A stretch of DNA of 64,000 nucleotides, from positions 1 through 64,000 of the forward strand of contig JAMKCH010007243.1 of assembly GCA_023653785.1 (NCBI GenBank), in the 5' to 3' direction. Below the pieces are notes generated by a model. The model was given only the letters and a program-made list of their open reading frames with translations, was not told the DNA's origin and searched no databases. The position numbers and the translations under genes were made by a program. This DNA comes from Ophioderma brevispina. Its lineage: Eukaryota > Echinodermata > Ophiuroidea > Amphilepidida > Ophiodermatidae. Position 1 is the stretch's first letter. Each line of letters starts with the position of its first letter. This document shows positions 1 to 11,286 of this stretch, one piece after another.

Positions 1-1201
1 AATATTTATACAAATGTCGATTAATATCAACAGGTTTTTCTGAATTTAGCTAAGTGTGAAACGCCTATCAATTTGGATTGCATTACGTTAAGACATGTTT
101 TTAATGGTCAAGTTGGAGGAAATATTAGACCCATATCCTTTAGAAAACATGCAATTGCACTCTCCATGCTGTGCAAAATTATCCTTCAGAGGGTCGTCGA
201 GTGCCATTGTGGAAAAACACGTATTCATACGATAAATCGCAATTTCATTATAGTGCGCAGTTCACACGCAATAGAAAACGTTTTACACATTTGGCACTCG
301 CCAGTGGGGTTCAGCCTCGACTATTCAAAGCAGGACGGTAATAGATTCTCCAGCCCATTGCATAAAGCTTATACTCTGACAAAGTCAACAAAGGGTGTAT
401 TGAGTCAATTCCACAATGTACCGGTTTGGGACATTCACCTCAATTAGGTCATGTGATCCTCAAAATCTATTAATAGAACACTAAAACCCCTGACATTACA
501 CTCATTTGAGACACACCAAGCATCGTAATTATGGTATTTTTAGCATAATGAACTGTCTTGTGGTTCTTAAACTTCTTTAACACTTATCCCTAAGTACTGA
601 CAACATGGTTTTTACTAGACCAATAAAGGTATGCGCAAGGCATTATTGGATTGGTTCAAATCAACCTTTGTCGAGATAAAACCTGCCCTACCATTAGGCA
701 TTCAACCCTGCTCTAAACACTTCACTCAAGCAGCCTGCCTCTAATTGTGTTGTCACACCCTTTCTGCTCATGCATCAATTGTACATGCTGTCTTTGTGTG
801 TGTTTCATTACTTTCAATTAAAAAGTTGAGAGAGTATATCCAACAATAAGCCACAACCATGGTACCTAACCTTAAAGCTTAAACATGTAATGACTCCAAC
901 ACTTATTTAAACTGTAAGTTTTAAATTTGATAAAGCTTACAAGATATTTCACAATCTTACACCAAAGAATACCAACAAAAGTAACCAACTTTTCACATTT
1001 GAGTAAAGGTATACAGCTCTTCCCAACACCAATCTTTAAACTTTATGAACAAACTTCTTAGACGAACATACCGTAAGAATCTGGTTCCCAATCGGGGCAT
1101 TCCGATCTCACAAATGATGATATTCTGCAAAATCAAAGATGGGCACGTATCATGTATCGCTTAGAAAAACCATTGATTTGGGTTGATTGTAGATCTCACA
1201 C
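1..1201. other. Left edge, non-coding apart from MITE copy 1
   Basis: No exon is supportable here. The next 3' exons of the Fat-like gene would be expected beyond position 1. Confidence 0.5.
391..669 (-). mobile_element. MITE family B, copy 1
   Basis: The copy begins aagggtgtattgagtcaatt and ends, inverse-complemented, with aaaggttgatttgaaccaat, an imperfect terminal inverted repeat. The interior shares tggtcatgtgatc and a run near cgcaaggcattattgg with the copies at 10.5, 41.3 and 57.6 kb. It has the same orientation as the 57.6-kb copy and is short and non-coding. Confidence 0.6.
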
Positions 1202-1317
1202 CCACCATCGTGGCCGATACAGGAATAGTCATGGTGCGCGCGTTTATAGCTCACGATATAGTGGTATCCTGCGTACGAACCTCACCTGTGGATTTACGGC
1301 AGAAGAAAATTAGTTCG
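1202..1317 (-). CDS. FAT1-like: Probable Fat-like exon fragment: TGEVRT...TMTIPVSATDGG (frameshifted)
   Basis: A pyrimidine tract ending ttactgag at 1318 precedes IFFCRKSTGEVRTQDT, then in shifted frames LYREL, INARTMTIPVSA, and ATDGG before gtgtga at 1201. The arrangement TG-E-V-x-T, LxRE, T-I-x-V-x-A-x-D-G-G is the second half of a cadherin repeat, matching the FAT1 stretch RGQIFTLEKLDRE...AKDAGG. At least two indels are needed. The similarity is clear in pattern but short, and no further exon is visible between here and position 1. Confidence 0.45.
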
Positions 1318-3072
1318 CTCAGTAATCAAAAAAAGAAAGTGGGAATAACTTGACTCAGTGTCAAAATCCCACATTTCATTCATTTAATAAATTGGAAAGA
1401 TCACTGCCTTGCCAAAATAACGGGTATCAACTGCAGATGAGGTCAAGTAACTTTGCTTAAAGACAGCTGTAACCAAATGTAAATGGATTATATTATTAAG
1501 TATGGCCTCAGGAATAGGATATGAAGATGATGATGATGCAAACATTTTGATTAAATCTTGATTTTCATTTTATGTTCACTGCAAGTGCATCAGCTAAAAT
1601 GTACGAAATGTGGGAAGAAGCATGGGAATGCAACTGAAAGTCATTACTTTGCACCAGGATTATGACAGTGAGATTAGCTTCATTTGATTAAGTACTACCC
1701 TAAGCTATTGCATGAACCAACAGCAAAAAGTACTTGGTTTTATGGTTTACAATTTGTTTTTATCATTCGAAAGTAAATACATGTGTGGGCAAAAAAGTAC
1801 GTAATTTGATGGGAGGCGTAGAGTCTTGTTTTTGTAAAATCAAATTTGACAGTTGTTACTTTTGTGAAGGCAAAGGTATTTGCGGTTACAGCATGGTGAA
1901 ATGGGCTTTGGATGCCTGGTAAACGCATGTGCACTTGGTGGGTTTCAGGCCACGTAACATTCTTTACATAAATTTACCTTTTTAGTAAAACATCACTGCC
2001 ATTCATAATTCCCACAAAAAAACTGGAGGGGGAGGTAAATATCAAGGCATTATTCAACTTGTACGTGTTTATTTTGCCCTAAGTTTCTGTCGAACGCAAT
2101 CAAAACTAGAAATTAATTGCCATATCTTGTTTTGTCTCAGATACTATTTGTTAAGTGCAAAAAGTGATCAAACTTGTGCAAAGTGCTAAGTCACTCATAC
2201 TATCTCTGGTGACATGTGCAATTCCAGCTGTTGTCAGTCAGTGTTTCTAGATATATTATATTTTGTACAACTAATAAAACAAAGTTGAATGACCCAAAAA
2301 CTATTCTTATAATCGTTCAATCCCATCGAATAGGATTAATTACAATGGCTCCAGTGGTTACGCTTGGTATTAACTTGCAAAGACGATGGTATGTTATGCA
2401 GCTGTGTAATGAAGTTGAAGGAATACAATCCACCACACCCAACGGCAAACTTGTTTGGAAATTCCGCGTGTTCAGTTTTGATTAAAATTTGCAGATAATT
2501 CGAGCATTCAGAAGTCCACACTACTCTACACTATTCTATTTAGTTGTTAATAAAACACATAGTACAACCCATCTTGAACCCAGTGAAGTGAGCTTATTTT
2601 TTTCTCTACACCTAATACAAATTTACTATTATTAGCACCCAAGGCTCACTGCACCTCAAAAGGGTTGGGTATTTTGGGGTTTCACTGGCAATAAACCCTA
2701 AAATGTGCTCAACTTTTTTGGGAACAACTGAGTACCTACACTAAGCAGAACTTTGTATTCTTTACCAAAAAGTCGAAAATGCTTATTATGACCTCAATAA
2801 ATCCCAAAACCTCAGAGGGATGTCCCCACAAAAAATAACCATTTAACTTGGGGAGGTAAGGGGCAGAAAGCCTTTTATCCAAATCTTAAATCACCAAATA
2901 TGTGTATTATGATAATGCACCCATGTGCCAGCAAAGCAGAGGTGAAAATAAAAAGCATACAGCAAACAAACAAGCACACAAGCAGCCAAAATGGGTCTCT
3001 TTGGCTGCGGTGGTGCATCGGATACGCAAGTGTCTCCGAAAGTGTGTACAACCAATAGAGGGCATAGTTTAC
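1318..3072. other. Non-coding stretch, probable intron
   Basis: AT-rich sequence with only short open frames lacking recognisable domains. No repeat family was identified in it. Confidence 0.5.
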
Positions 3073-3123
3073 CTCGCGAGCCACGATTATCTCCTTCAAA
3101 CACGTGCTGTGAAAAGATAGGAC
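3073..3123 (-). CDS. Possible short Fat-like exon (uncertain)
   Basis: Acceptor-like ctctcag at 3124 and donor CGCGAG|gtaaac at 3072 bound 51 nt reading VLSFHSTCLKEIIVARE. A second acceptor at 3107 (ttttcacag) would give 34 nt reading HVFEGDNRGSR. The position, strand and phase-0 entry suit the segment after INGE in the exon at 3464, where FAT1 has V-T-Y...D-R-F. The sequence similarity is weak and neither version is decisive. Its local CpG richness contrasts with the flanks. Confidence 0.35.
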
Positions 3124-3463
3124 CTGAGAGCGACGAACAGCGGGGGTTGTTGTGATTAAGATTTTAGATCTTGCTATCAAGTTTCTTTTAATTCATTTGA
3201 TCTCTCGGATTGAGTGTTATAATCATAAGTAGATGTTGTAAGTAGATTACGGAAAGGAGATGCATTGCATTTTACAGTCATGTATTTTTTTTTACTAAAT
3301 GTAATAATATACAGAGGCCAAGATTAGAATTAAGGGTAAGATTAGAATTTAAAATCCATGCAAATTCCATGACGTTCTATAACACAAATGAAACCCATTC
3401 ATACCTGTGGTACTATCAATTTGGAACCAAATGTTCGCCTCTTCCCAAAAAAGGAGTACGCAC

Positions 3464-3711
3464 CTCGCCGTTGATACCATCGTCAGGATCGGTAGCCGTC
3501 ACTTGGCACACGACCCCTCCAGCAGTATCGTTCTCTGGGAATTCTACACTGTACTCGGCCTGGCCAAACGTGGGGCTGTGGGTTGATGGGTGCTGCCAAG
3601 TAGGCCGTGGACGGGGAGAGCTTGTGAAGACACGGTCTGATACGGAGATATTGAGGTGGTAGGCTGTGGTGGAGCCTAGGTTGAGCTGAGGGTTAGAAGG
3701 AATGACTACAC
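3464..3711 (-). CDS. FAT1-like: Fat-like exon: end of one cadherin repeat and first half of the next (intact)
   Basis: An open 248-nt exon with acceptor gtcaacag at 3712 and donor GGCGAG|gtgcgt at 3463. It reads (G)VVIPSNPQLNLGSTTAYH, LNISVSDRVFTSS, then HSPTFGQAEYSVEFPEND, then TAGGVVCQVTATDPDD and GINGE. The HSPTF linker replaces NDNxPxF exactly where recalled FAT1 has LHSPAF, and the preceding SVSDxVFxSS matches FAT1 SVSDGVFRSS. The calcium-site D-P-D-D and the INGE motif are intact. No frame break is visible in this exon. It ends in phase 0. The partner exon should begin with V-x-Y; candidates are discussed at 3073-3123. Confidence 0.87.
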
Positions 3712-3978
3712 CTGTTGACCAAAGCACAAGAAAGTGTTCTAGGTATCTCAAAACTTTCACAATGGCTTAATTTGTCCTAAGAGTCTAAGTGTTTGTTGAA
3801 ATTGGGTTTAATTATTTGCCAGAAATCACAATATTTGTTTCAAGTCTCTGTTTTTCCATAATTTCTAACTAATAAAATAAACGTTTACTATTTATTACCT
3901 ATTATGTCAACAATCTGTTTCATACATGGTTTCGAGACCACCCTCACATTTTATCCCTACCTACCACCTACTCTTTAC

Positions 3979-4577
3979 TGTTAATGTATAGAATGCCAGC
4001 CTCATTGCCAGACCAATGGAGTAAACTCAGCTTGGTCTATATCGATACGATCTTTGGCAGTGGCCGACACAAGCCATCACAAGCTACCCCTCTCAGCAAG
4101 TTCACTCACAGTGCACTGGTACACCTGACGAGAGAACTCGGGCGGATTGTCATTTCATATCTGACTTCCACACTAACCCTCGCCCTGCTTGTCAGTTGCG
4201 GCATGCCACTGTCGACAGCAAGCACAACAAAGTTGTTGCTGTGGGAAAAGTTCGTAGTCAAGCACTTGCGAGGTGAAATGATTACCGCTGTTTGAGTCAA
4301 TATGGAAAGAGCTGGTTTCATTTCCATTGGGGAAAGTGGGTACTTGACTTTGGCATTCATAGGCGAGTCAAGATCAGTGGCACTGATTGCTGCTTAAGTG
4401 GAACCAACAGGAACTGCCTCAGAGAGCTCTTAAGTGGTAGGATGTTCTGAGGAAATGAGGGGCGATATGTCATTTTATTCTTGCACGTCACGTCGACGTG
4501 ACGGATGCATATGCGCCAGTGAGGGTGTCGCTCGATATACAGTCAAACCGTACTGTTGTTGGTCTCATAGTCTAGTG
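3979..4577 (-). CDS. FAT1-like: Fat-like exon: end of one cadherin repeat, one complete repeat, start of a third (heavily frameshifted)
   Basis: Pieces in order are ALDYETNN (LDxE motif), YGLTVYRATPSL, GAYASVTST, a damaged NDxSP linker, ELSEAVPVGS, ISATDLDSPMNAKVKY, NFSHSNNFVVLAVDSGMP with QLTSRARVSVEV, the linker NDNPPEFSRQVYQCTV, SELAERGSL and SGNEAG. Order and spacing correspond to the FAT1 repeats around AVDGGMPTLSS...NDNPPLF. The frame is interrupted around eight times in 600 nt, the worst in the window, including an in-frame TAA before the first linker. An acceptor gggggag ends at 4578. The donor is AACA|gtaaag at 3978, and its exact position is uncertain by one or two bases. The CpG-rich 18-bp palindrome at 4486-4503 lies within this coding sequence. 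Confidence 0.78.
4486..4503. other. Perfect 18-bp palindrome cgtcacgtcgacgtgacg
   Basis: The sequence reads identically on both strands and contains two CGTCA half-sites of the CRE type. It falls inside cadherin coding sequence, so it may be chance codon composition rather than a regulatory site. Confidence 0.5.
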
Positions 4578-4864
4578 CTCCCCCCACAACATTGATGAAC
4601 ACAGCAAGATAACAAGTAAAGAGGCAACAAAAATTGTGATTTTTTTTCTAAAAGGAATTTGAAGAAGAAAGAATTGCAAGGAACAAGATGTCAGAAAGAG
4701 AAAGAGGATGAGGAAGTGCAAAATTAGGCTGAAGGCAAGAAAGCTCTTAGAACTCTCTTGGGACACCCCTTCAGCCATCTGTATCTTTGTTCATTGATTA
4801 GCAGACGAACTTTACCCAACCACCTTAAAAGCATATTTATCCGACTGAAAACCGTGCATTACAC

Positions 4865-5138
4865 CTGCTGACAATCTCACCTGTTGTAGGGTTGATGTCA
4901 AACTGGTTGTACTCATCACAGGAGAAGATTGCAGGTAGAGGAATCTCTTACCAGGAGGGCTGATGGCCTGCACCTGGATGGACAGCAGCATAGAGGGCAA
5001 CATCTTTGAGATATAGTGATATAGTAATAGTAATTTCTCCTGGAACACTGGCATGGCTTTGTTGCGAACTATGATGGGTACATCGATCACTGCGCTGTGT
5101 TTGGGTACATGGGAGAGGTAGTGCATGATTGTTACAAA
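4865..5138 (-). CDS. FAT1-like: Fat-like exon: VPIIVRNKAMPVF linker and following cadherin repeat
   Basis: The exon reads HSAVIDVPIIV, then RNKAMPVFQE, a segment nearly identical to the recalled FAT1 linker VPITVMNKAMPVFEK. This linker lacks the usual NDN and is a strong family marker. The exon continues ISKMLPSMLLSIQVQAIS with PPGKRFLY, then after a frame change YNQFDINPTTGEIV, the F-x-I-N-x-x-TG turn of the repeat. The donor is GTCAGCAG|gtgtaa at 4864. The acceptor near 5139 is chosen because the frame is open from there, but the pyrimidine tract is poor, so the start may shift by some bases. At least two frame changes occur between positions 4900 and 5080. Confidence 0.78.
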
Positions 5139-5463
5139 CTTTGCTTAGAAAATTCACTCTTTCTTTTTCAAAGCATTCATGGACAATATTTTACATCTGG
5201 CCGTTGTTATGGCCAGGTATGAAAAGATTGCAATTCCAACTTTTTATTTTACAGCTCTGTCCAAGCTCACAAAGTCACCTGTCGTTAAGGCCAGTGGGGG
5301 GTTGCTGAGATGATTCTGTGAAGCATGTATTTAGATTCTGGGTGTGAGGTGAAAGCATGTAATACATATACGTAACTCTGTGCATTGGCACCCCTATATG
5401 TTGTTAGGACCTGTGGAGAGGTTGGCGTGGGGGCGGTCGGTGTGAATGTATTTGCTGCACATC

Positions 5464-6676
5464 CAGGGTTGGTTTCTGCTGGAAAATAAACGGTTTTTTG
5501 CCAGAACGGTTTTTAAACCTGGTTTAAACCGGCATAAACTGCTTTAAACCGGCAACTAGGAAATGATTTGAGGTGGTCAGCAATACTTTAGTGTACATCA
5601 TACTTAAATTAAGTCCATCTTTAACTTAAGATAGTCAACATACTTTGCATTATTTTATTGCTTTCAATTACAAAGACACAAAAAAGGGATTAAAAACATT
5701 GTTGAAAAAAAAATAAAAAAGAAAAAGTGCATTGTAACAATTTTTCAGAACTTGCAACGATCTGCCGCAGAACTTCACAGGACCAGTGTTGGATTTACAA
5801 TTTTCCACATACCACATTTATTTTTATCCACAATCATACATAAGTTATAAAACATATTACATACAATATGAATACAATATTGTGATAGAATGAAAGTGGA
5901 AGAAAGAAGAGTACTGGCAAGTAAGCCGAATAATAAAGGGCCCCCTCCTTGTCAAAGTCCCAGACAGACTCTGTTTCTATTAGTTTTGTTAGTTAGAAAT
6001 TAGTGACTTTTTAAAATTAAATTTAAAAGAATAGTATTTTTTGAGTTTTTTTAACATTTGATGGAATGTGATTCCATTGTTTAACCCCAATAACTGTAAA
6101 GATTAGATTTACATAAATCCAGTTTAAGTATTAGGTATTTGAAAATCTGTTGTGTGTCTGTAGATAAAGTGTGATTTTTAGCATGTGCTGGTGACAAACT
6201 CTAATCCTAAATGGGAGTATGCTCTTCCTTTTTTTCAAATTTTATTCATTTATTTTCTATTTTAGTAAATTATTTATCCTACAGATCAATTTTAAGCAAA
6301 ATGTTGAATTTTCAGTCCCTTTTCCATTATTTCATTAAGGTTAATTATGTATATGGTTACATTGCGAAGTCTAACATAAGTAAAGTATGGTACAGTCAAA
6401 CTGTATTAATTATCATATGTAATTAAAAAAGCCAAAAGTTTCAGTTTTTACTGTACTTCAACCCAACTCTTTTGTTCTGTAATTGTATTCTGACTTATAC
6501 AGCGCGATATACATGTAAAAACCAACATTACAATTTTTTAATATTAAAAAGCTTTTGTTGACACAAAATTGACGTTTTGCCAAGTTTTTTTTTGCCAAAA
6601 TAGGTGGCATGAACCTTGCGGTTTAAACCGGTTAAACCAGGTTTTTAAACCGCCTGGTTTTTACCAGCCAACCCTG
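5464..6676. mobile_element. Candidate non-autonomous hAT-like element with CAGGGTTGG termini
   Basis: The element starts CAGGGTTGGTTTCTGCTGG and ends, in inverse complement, with CAGGGTTGGCTGGT. Both ends are followed inward by a run of AAACCGG/TTTAAACC-type subterminal repeats (5500-5560 and 6615-6660). The CAGGG...CCCTG terminus is characteristic of hAT transposons. I see no transposase frame in the 1.2 kb. Flanking octamers (tgcacatc and caaccaat) are not an exact target duplication, so the boundaries or the insertion mechanism are uncertain. It sits in the intron between cadherin exons 6957-7123 and 4865-5138. Confidence 0.6.
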
Positions 6677-6692
6677 CAACCAATGTAATTAC

Positions 6693-6712
6693 TGCAGGGG
6701 TAGAATTTCATG
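6693..6712. mobile_element. Solo terminus resembling the hAT-like element at 45464
   Basis: The sequence gcaggggtagaatttcatgg repeats the terminal CAGGGGTAGAATTTC seen at 45464. I found no matching opposite end nearby, so it looks like a truncated copy. Confidence 0.4.
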
Positions 6713-6956
6713 GAAAGCTATGAGAGTATTCGGTTCTTATTAGGTGGAGTGGTTAGAGTTTTTGGATTCTCCTTAATCAGTTTTTATGTAAATTTAGCAG
6801 TTACGAGAATCTAACTGGATTATCATGGATTCGTTTGGAGAAGTTCTTTGCAAGGAGTGACTTCAGATCTCACAAAAATTCTAGCCAAAGTTTGATAGTT
6901 TACGAACAAATGGAGAAACCTCATTCCAATAAATGAAAAAACTGAACTTATCTTAC

Positions 6957-7123
6957 CTTATCACTAGCCTTGATATGCAGGTGACGTCTTGTTCTGCGCA
7001 TTAGCCCAGCCTTGGTTCTGTAATGATCCGGTAGATCTGTCAATTTCAAAGAAGCCATCTCCGCCATCCACTAGGGTGTACTTCACATCACCATTTGCAC
7101 CAGAGTCATGTCTATGGTGTGAC
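6957..7123 (-). CDS. FAT1-like: Fat-like exon: middle of a cadherin repeat (DSGANGDVKYTLVDGG)
   Basis: The exon has acceptor ctcctacag at 7124 and donor GATAAG|gtaaga at 6956. It begins VTP and an interrupted D-x-D, then DSGANGDVKYTLVDGGDG, FFEIDRSTGSL, and after a frame change HLHIKASDK. DSGxNGxVxY and F-x-I-D-x-x-TG are the diagnostic elements of the middle of an extracellular cadherin repeat, and KASDK is the A-x-D of its end. It joins in phase 0 to VVRQ at 8311 upstream. Two apparent single-base deletions at the start and at least one further frame change separate it from an open frame. Its length of 167 nt would return to a multiple of three if three single bases were missing and one gained. 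Confidence 0.8.
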
Positions 7124-8310
7124 CTGTAGGAGATTAAAGCCAAATCCACAGTCGCATGTATGTCACTCCTTGTTTACTTAGGTTACTTAAGCATTGGACT
7201 AGTAAGAAATAAAGGGTGGATGCAGTATCCTTTATGGGCGGGAATAATAATGTGTCGGAGGTCGGACAAAAAAATAAATCAATGGACGAGGCGCATCAGA
7301 CGAGTCATTATTTTTTTTTTTTACGGAGAGCCGAGGAGACATTATGAAGCCCATAAATAATACTGCAACCCGTTATTTCTATTCTATTACCGAAAACAGG
7401 GGATAAAAGTAGGAAAATGTATTTGCAACCCATTATTGCAGAATAATGGGCAGTAAAACTGACCAATCAGAAGCTGATTTTCAATAATGGGCAGCAGGAG
7501 TAATAGAATAGCCTGAAGGGCATTGATTGAGAGACAAAACAAGTAAAGAAGTCAGAAATGTCAGTTTTAGGTCAACATCAATACACTTTTAAATAATTAC
7601 ATGTAACATTTGTCTTTGTCAAGTTGCCTATGGGAAGTAAGCTCCAAAATAAAACTGATACTTTTGTTAGCACTATGTAAAATGAGGGAGTTTGTCTCAC
7701 AAAAGATCAATATTCAGGTAAGTGAGAGTGCTCGAATTTAAAATCCGGTCATAGAGACTTATAAATGATAAATCTTACTTTGCCAATGCAACATACCACG
7801 GCAATTACCTCAATAACAACTGTACATGCTAACAAAGAAGTTATTCAAGCTGGATGATACCATATAAACTAACAAAGACATGAGTGCTATAGTATATTTT
7901 GGCTAGGTTGAAATTACCTACATAATGATTGTCATATTTATAAAGATTTACCCAAACCTTTCAACAACATAATAACATTCTTTTCATAAGAGTATTTTTT
8001 TTTATTGCCATTTAACCAGTTTACTGCCGATATACAATTATGTTAATACACGGGGGATGATACCAAAAGCCAGCAAAAGATACAGAAAGTCTATACAAAA
8101 GTTGACCTCTATTGGTTCAGAGTGTGTAAAACTGCTTTAAAGACTACAGCCAAGCATGAAAAAAGCAGAAATTTCCGAATCAGATTGAAAAGGCATATTC
8201 TAGTTCTGTCATAGGCTTTCGGTGGTAATTTTTATGGCATTCCTACAGGCATTCCAAAAAGTTCTTGTCCTATACAAGTTTTCGTCCACTGTTTTTGCCA
8301 ACTAACTCTC
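7124..8310 (-). other. Intron of the Fat-like gene (about 1.2 kb)
   Basis: Joins VVRQ| (8311) to |VTP (7123). It contains short inverted segments around 7370-7510 with the word aataatgggcag repeated; otherwise nothing is recognised. Confidence 0.7.
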
Positions 8311-9816
8311 CTGTCTAACAACTTCTCCAATCTTTGCATCGACCTGGACAGGGTATACTGATGGATGGTGCACAAAGACGGGAACATTGTCATTGATTGT
8401 TAGCACGTCCACGTGAACAACGATGTGTGAAAACTCGGGAGGGGTCTGAAGTATTCGTTACCTCCACCCTATTGTGGTTGCACCGCTTGTTCTTCCATGT
8501 CAAATGAATGCCTGTGTTAGTAGGATACCAGGATGTGGTTGGATTTCAAAGAGATTGTTGGGATATTGAGGATTGGAGTAGTACAGTGGCTCATTTGGTT
8601 GTTTCCCCAAGACATTCAAGAACAAGCATATCTCTTGACTTCGTGTCGTTTTCCTGGATGGTCGCAAATGTGTCGTTGGTGGCAAACCGGAGCCCTGACG
8701 TGGGACGTGGTTCAACATGGATCAAAACATCTGAATTGCCATGGTATAAACCGTCGGTAACACGCACTGCCAGTCGGTATTCGGATTGTAAGTCTTGGCT
8801 TTTAGCAACAGAAATTGTGCCGGAATCTTCGTCCATTTCGAAAAACTTTTCAGTGTTGCCAGATGTAATGGTATACTGGAGTTGGGAAATGCTGACTGTG
8901 TCTGGGTCAACAGCATCAACTTTCAGTACTGTTACACCTGCGTATGTGGGGAGCAACAACTTTGTCTCAAACAGAGATGCAGTGAACTCAGGTGGTGAAT
9001 CATTGATGTCCACAATAAGAATTCTGACAAAGGCAGGTTGTAAGGCTCTCAGTTGAGGCACTCCAGAATCCTTGACCTGGACATGAAACTCAAACACTGG
9101 TATCACTTCATGATCTAGATCATTTTGGTACGGATGGCACCTGTATTCCCATCTATGGTGAAGTATTTCTGGGCATCCCTTTCAACGATTTCATACACCA
9201 GTTGAGCATTATGGTCCGAGTCATCATCCACGGCACTGATGACCAAAGGAGCATTGGTAATGTCACGTACAACTGTGCTCAGAGGTGCTGCTTCTGTGAT
9301 GCTGCCCTCAAATGCAGCAGAAGTGAAACGGGGAGGGTTGTCGTTTGTATCGTGAACATGGACAATGACAAAGGTATCAGTACTTATCCCCACCATGTTT
9401 GTAGCTTTTACAGTCAAGTTATAAAACATAATATTTTCATAATCCAAAGCCACTTTGGTCGTAACAATCCCCGTGTTGGCGTTAATATCAAAGTGTCTCG
9501 CTTCATTGCCGCTCACAATCTCATAATAGACAGAAGATCTGCTCCGAAGAGACAGCAGCCACTTCGGTTACAAATTCATCAGCGGGCCTGTTTTCAGTTA
9601 TCTCTGCTATGTATTGCTTTTCGGTGAACCTCGGTGGAGCATTATTGGATAGCGTCACAGAGATGTTGACGTAACAAGTGCTCCTAAGAGAGGGCTCCCC
9701 ATGGTCCTCCGCCTGCACCAGCAGTAGGTACTTAGCATGTTCCTTCAGATTGAGTTCGGAAGTCACCGTCACAGATCCCAAGACGGGGTCGATGTTGAAT
9801 GCATCGTCATAGTTAC
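8311..9816 (-). CDS. FAT1-like: Fat-like large exon: about four and a half cadherin repeats, with several frameshifts
   Basis: This is about 1.5 kb, acceptor ttttacag at 9817. It begins (G)GNYDDAFNIDPVLGSVTV and then shows consecutive cadherin repeats with linkers LSNNAPPRFTEKQY, HDTNDNPPRFTSAAF, DINDSPPEFTASLF, LRFATNDTFATIQEN and TINDNVPVFVHHPS. Other matches to recalled FAT1 include NAPLVISAVDDDSDHNAQ, LLLPTYAGVTVLKVDA and NEPLYYSNP. The frame breaks near 9545 (between VAAVSS and SVYYEIVSGNEARHF), near 9112 (just before LDHEVIPVF), near 8600, and at least three times between 8420 and 8505. The donor at 8311 reads CAG|GAGAG where CAG|GTGAGAG would be expected, again as if one base were missing. 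Coding content is continuous across every break, so the exon is real. Whether the breaks are genomic or sequencing errors is open. Confidence 0.9.
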
Positions 9817-10530
9817 CTGTAAAACCATGCAATGGTAATAAAACGGAAGTTTATTAAAGTTGACAATGATCCCAGATGGTGTTTCAAATTTAAGACATGC
9901 CAAAACATGCAGTAAGTGCTCTCCGGAGGTCACGTTTTCAAGCAATAAATTGACAACGCATTCGCAAATGTTAAAGTAGGTAGTTATTTTGGAAGTTCAG
10001 TTGTTAAGACATTTTGTGCTATTCTTGTTAGTAATTTGTATGCTTCAAAACAAACCAAAATTTATTTAATTTTTAATTTCTTATATTTTTTAATCTTTAA
10101 TTAATAACAAATTTGTGTAGTAGCCTTCAAAACATGAGTCTTTCTCTTAACAGTTCCCGGCTTAAAGAAGATATTATGGAAAAATAGCTGATAACACTAT
10201 AAAAACATCACATTAACAGGTGCATTTAATACTTCTTAATAAAATTTCCAAAACTAAAATGTGCACTCCATTAGCCCCACAAGTTTTGAAGCCTCCACTA
10301 TAATTGTATGACGCTTTACCAGCCAAAAATCCGGTCAAGTTGTTATTCTTCTGAAAGACTGATTAGTGGTCCATGTTTGCCAAATACTTGGGTGCCAGAT
10401 CTAACTTAAATGCATCAATCACAAGAGCGAGGCCCTGCATTCAAAATCAGGCTCTTCTGCGACGTCTAAGTACTTCAGTCAATCAATGATCCACGTACAG
10501 AATTCCGAAATGCCAAAATCAATCATGCCC

Positions 10531-10756
10531 AGAGGTTGATTCCAACCAATCCCATGATGCAATGCAGTTTGCTGATCCTTAAATGTATTTGACCCATATC
10601 AGGATTTAGGGATAAGTGAGTAGCTACAAAGCTGTGACATCAGAAATTATCTGTTGGGTCTTTGTGTGCAAGTGAATGAGCAATATGGGGTCATGTGACC
10701 ACATTAAAGTATTGTTTTCATATACTGCATTGTGGGATTGATCTAACTCACCCTCA
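10531..10756 (+). mobile_element. MITE family B, copy 2
   Basis: Starts agaggttgattccaaccaat, followed by cccatgatgcaatgc, and ends gcattgtgggattgatct plus aactcaccctc. The ends are inverted complements of each other and match the family B termini (see 41340). The interior retains ggggtcatgtgacc. Confidence 0.6.
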
Positions 10757-11286
10757 GTATCATGCCAACGCTATGTCAGTGGTTAATTTGCATTTAAATA
10801 TTTTTTGGAAATACTAAAAGAGATACAAGATGTGAATATTCTGGATCCTAACCTCATTATGAGTCCAATCTGGGGATGTCATTGAACATTTTGAGTGAAG
10901 TAAATTTTACTGGGAAATGGCCAAAATGTGGGCATTTTTAATGTGTTTTATGCCAGGAAATACAAAGTCACCCTGACAGTGTAGAAGATTAGTGCCAACT
11001 TTGGGTAAAACATTGAAAATATTAGATTTTTGTGCAGTCTGGCAGATTTTTAACAGCCCTCCCCCAAATATGGGTAAAATTACTCTATTTTTGGCTGAAT
11101 TAAGTGGATTTCACTCAAAATTTTTAGTTGTATCCCCAGATAGGACTCATAATGGGATTAGGCTCCAATATCATTCCCAATTTATATATCTTTTATTCCC
11201 AAAATTCATTGCAATATTTTTCTTGAATATGGAGTAGAGCCCTTTAATTTGGATAATTAATTCAAGATTCCACAAAAAACAGTATA

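Noticed and set aside
73..447. 124-codon plus-strand frame at the left edge
   Set aside because: No recognisable domain, overlaps a MITE end, and no splice or promoter support.
8508..9627. Plus-strand frames of 182 and 141 codons
   Set aside because: Antisense shadows of the large cadherin exon; no domain on the plus strand.
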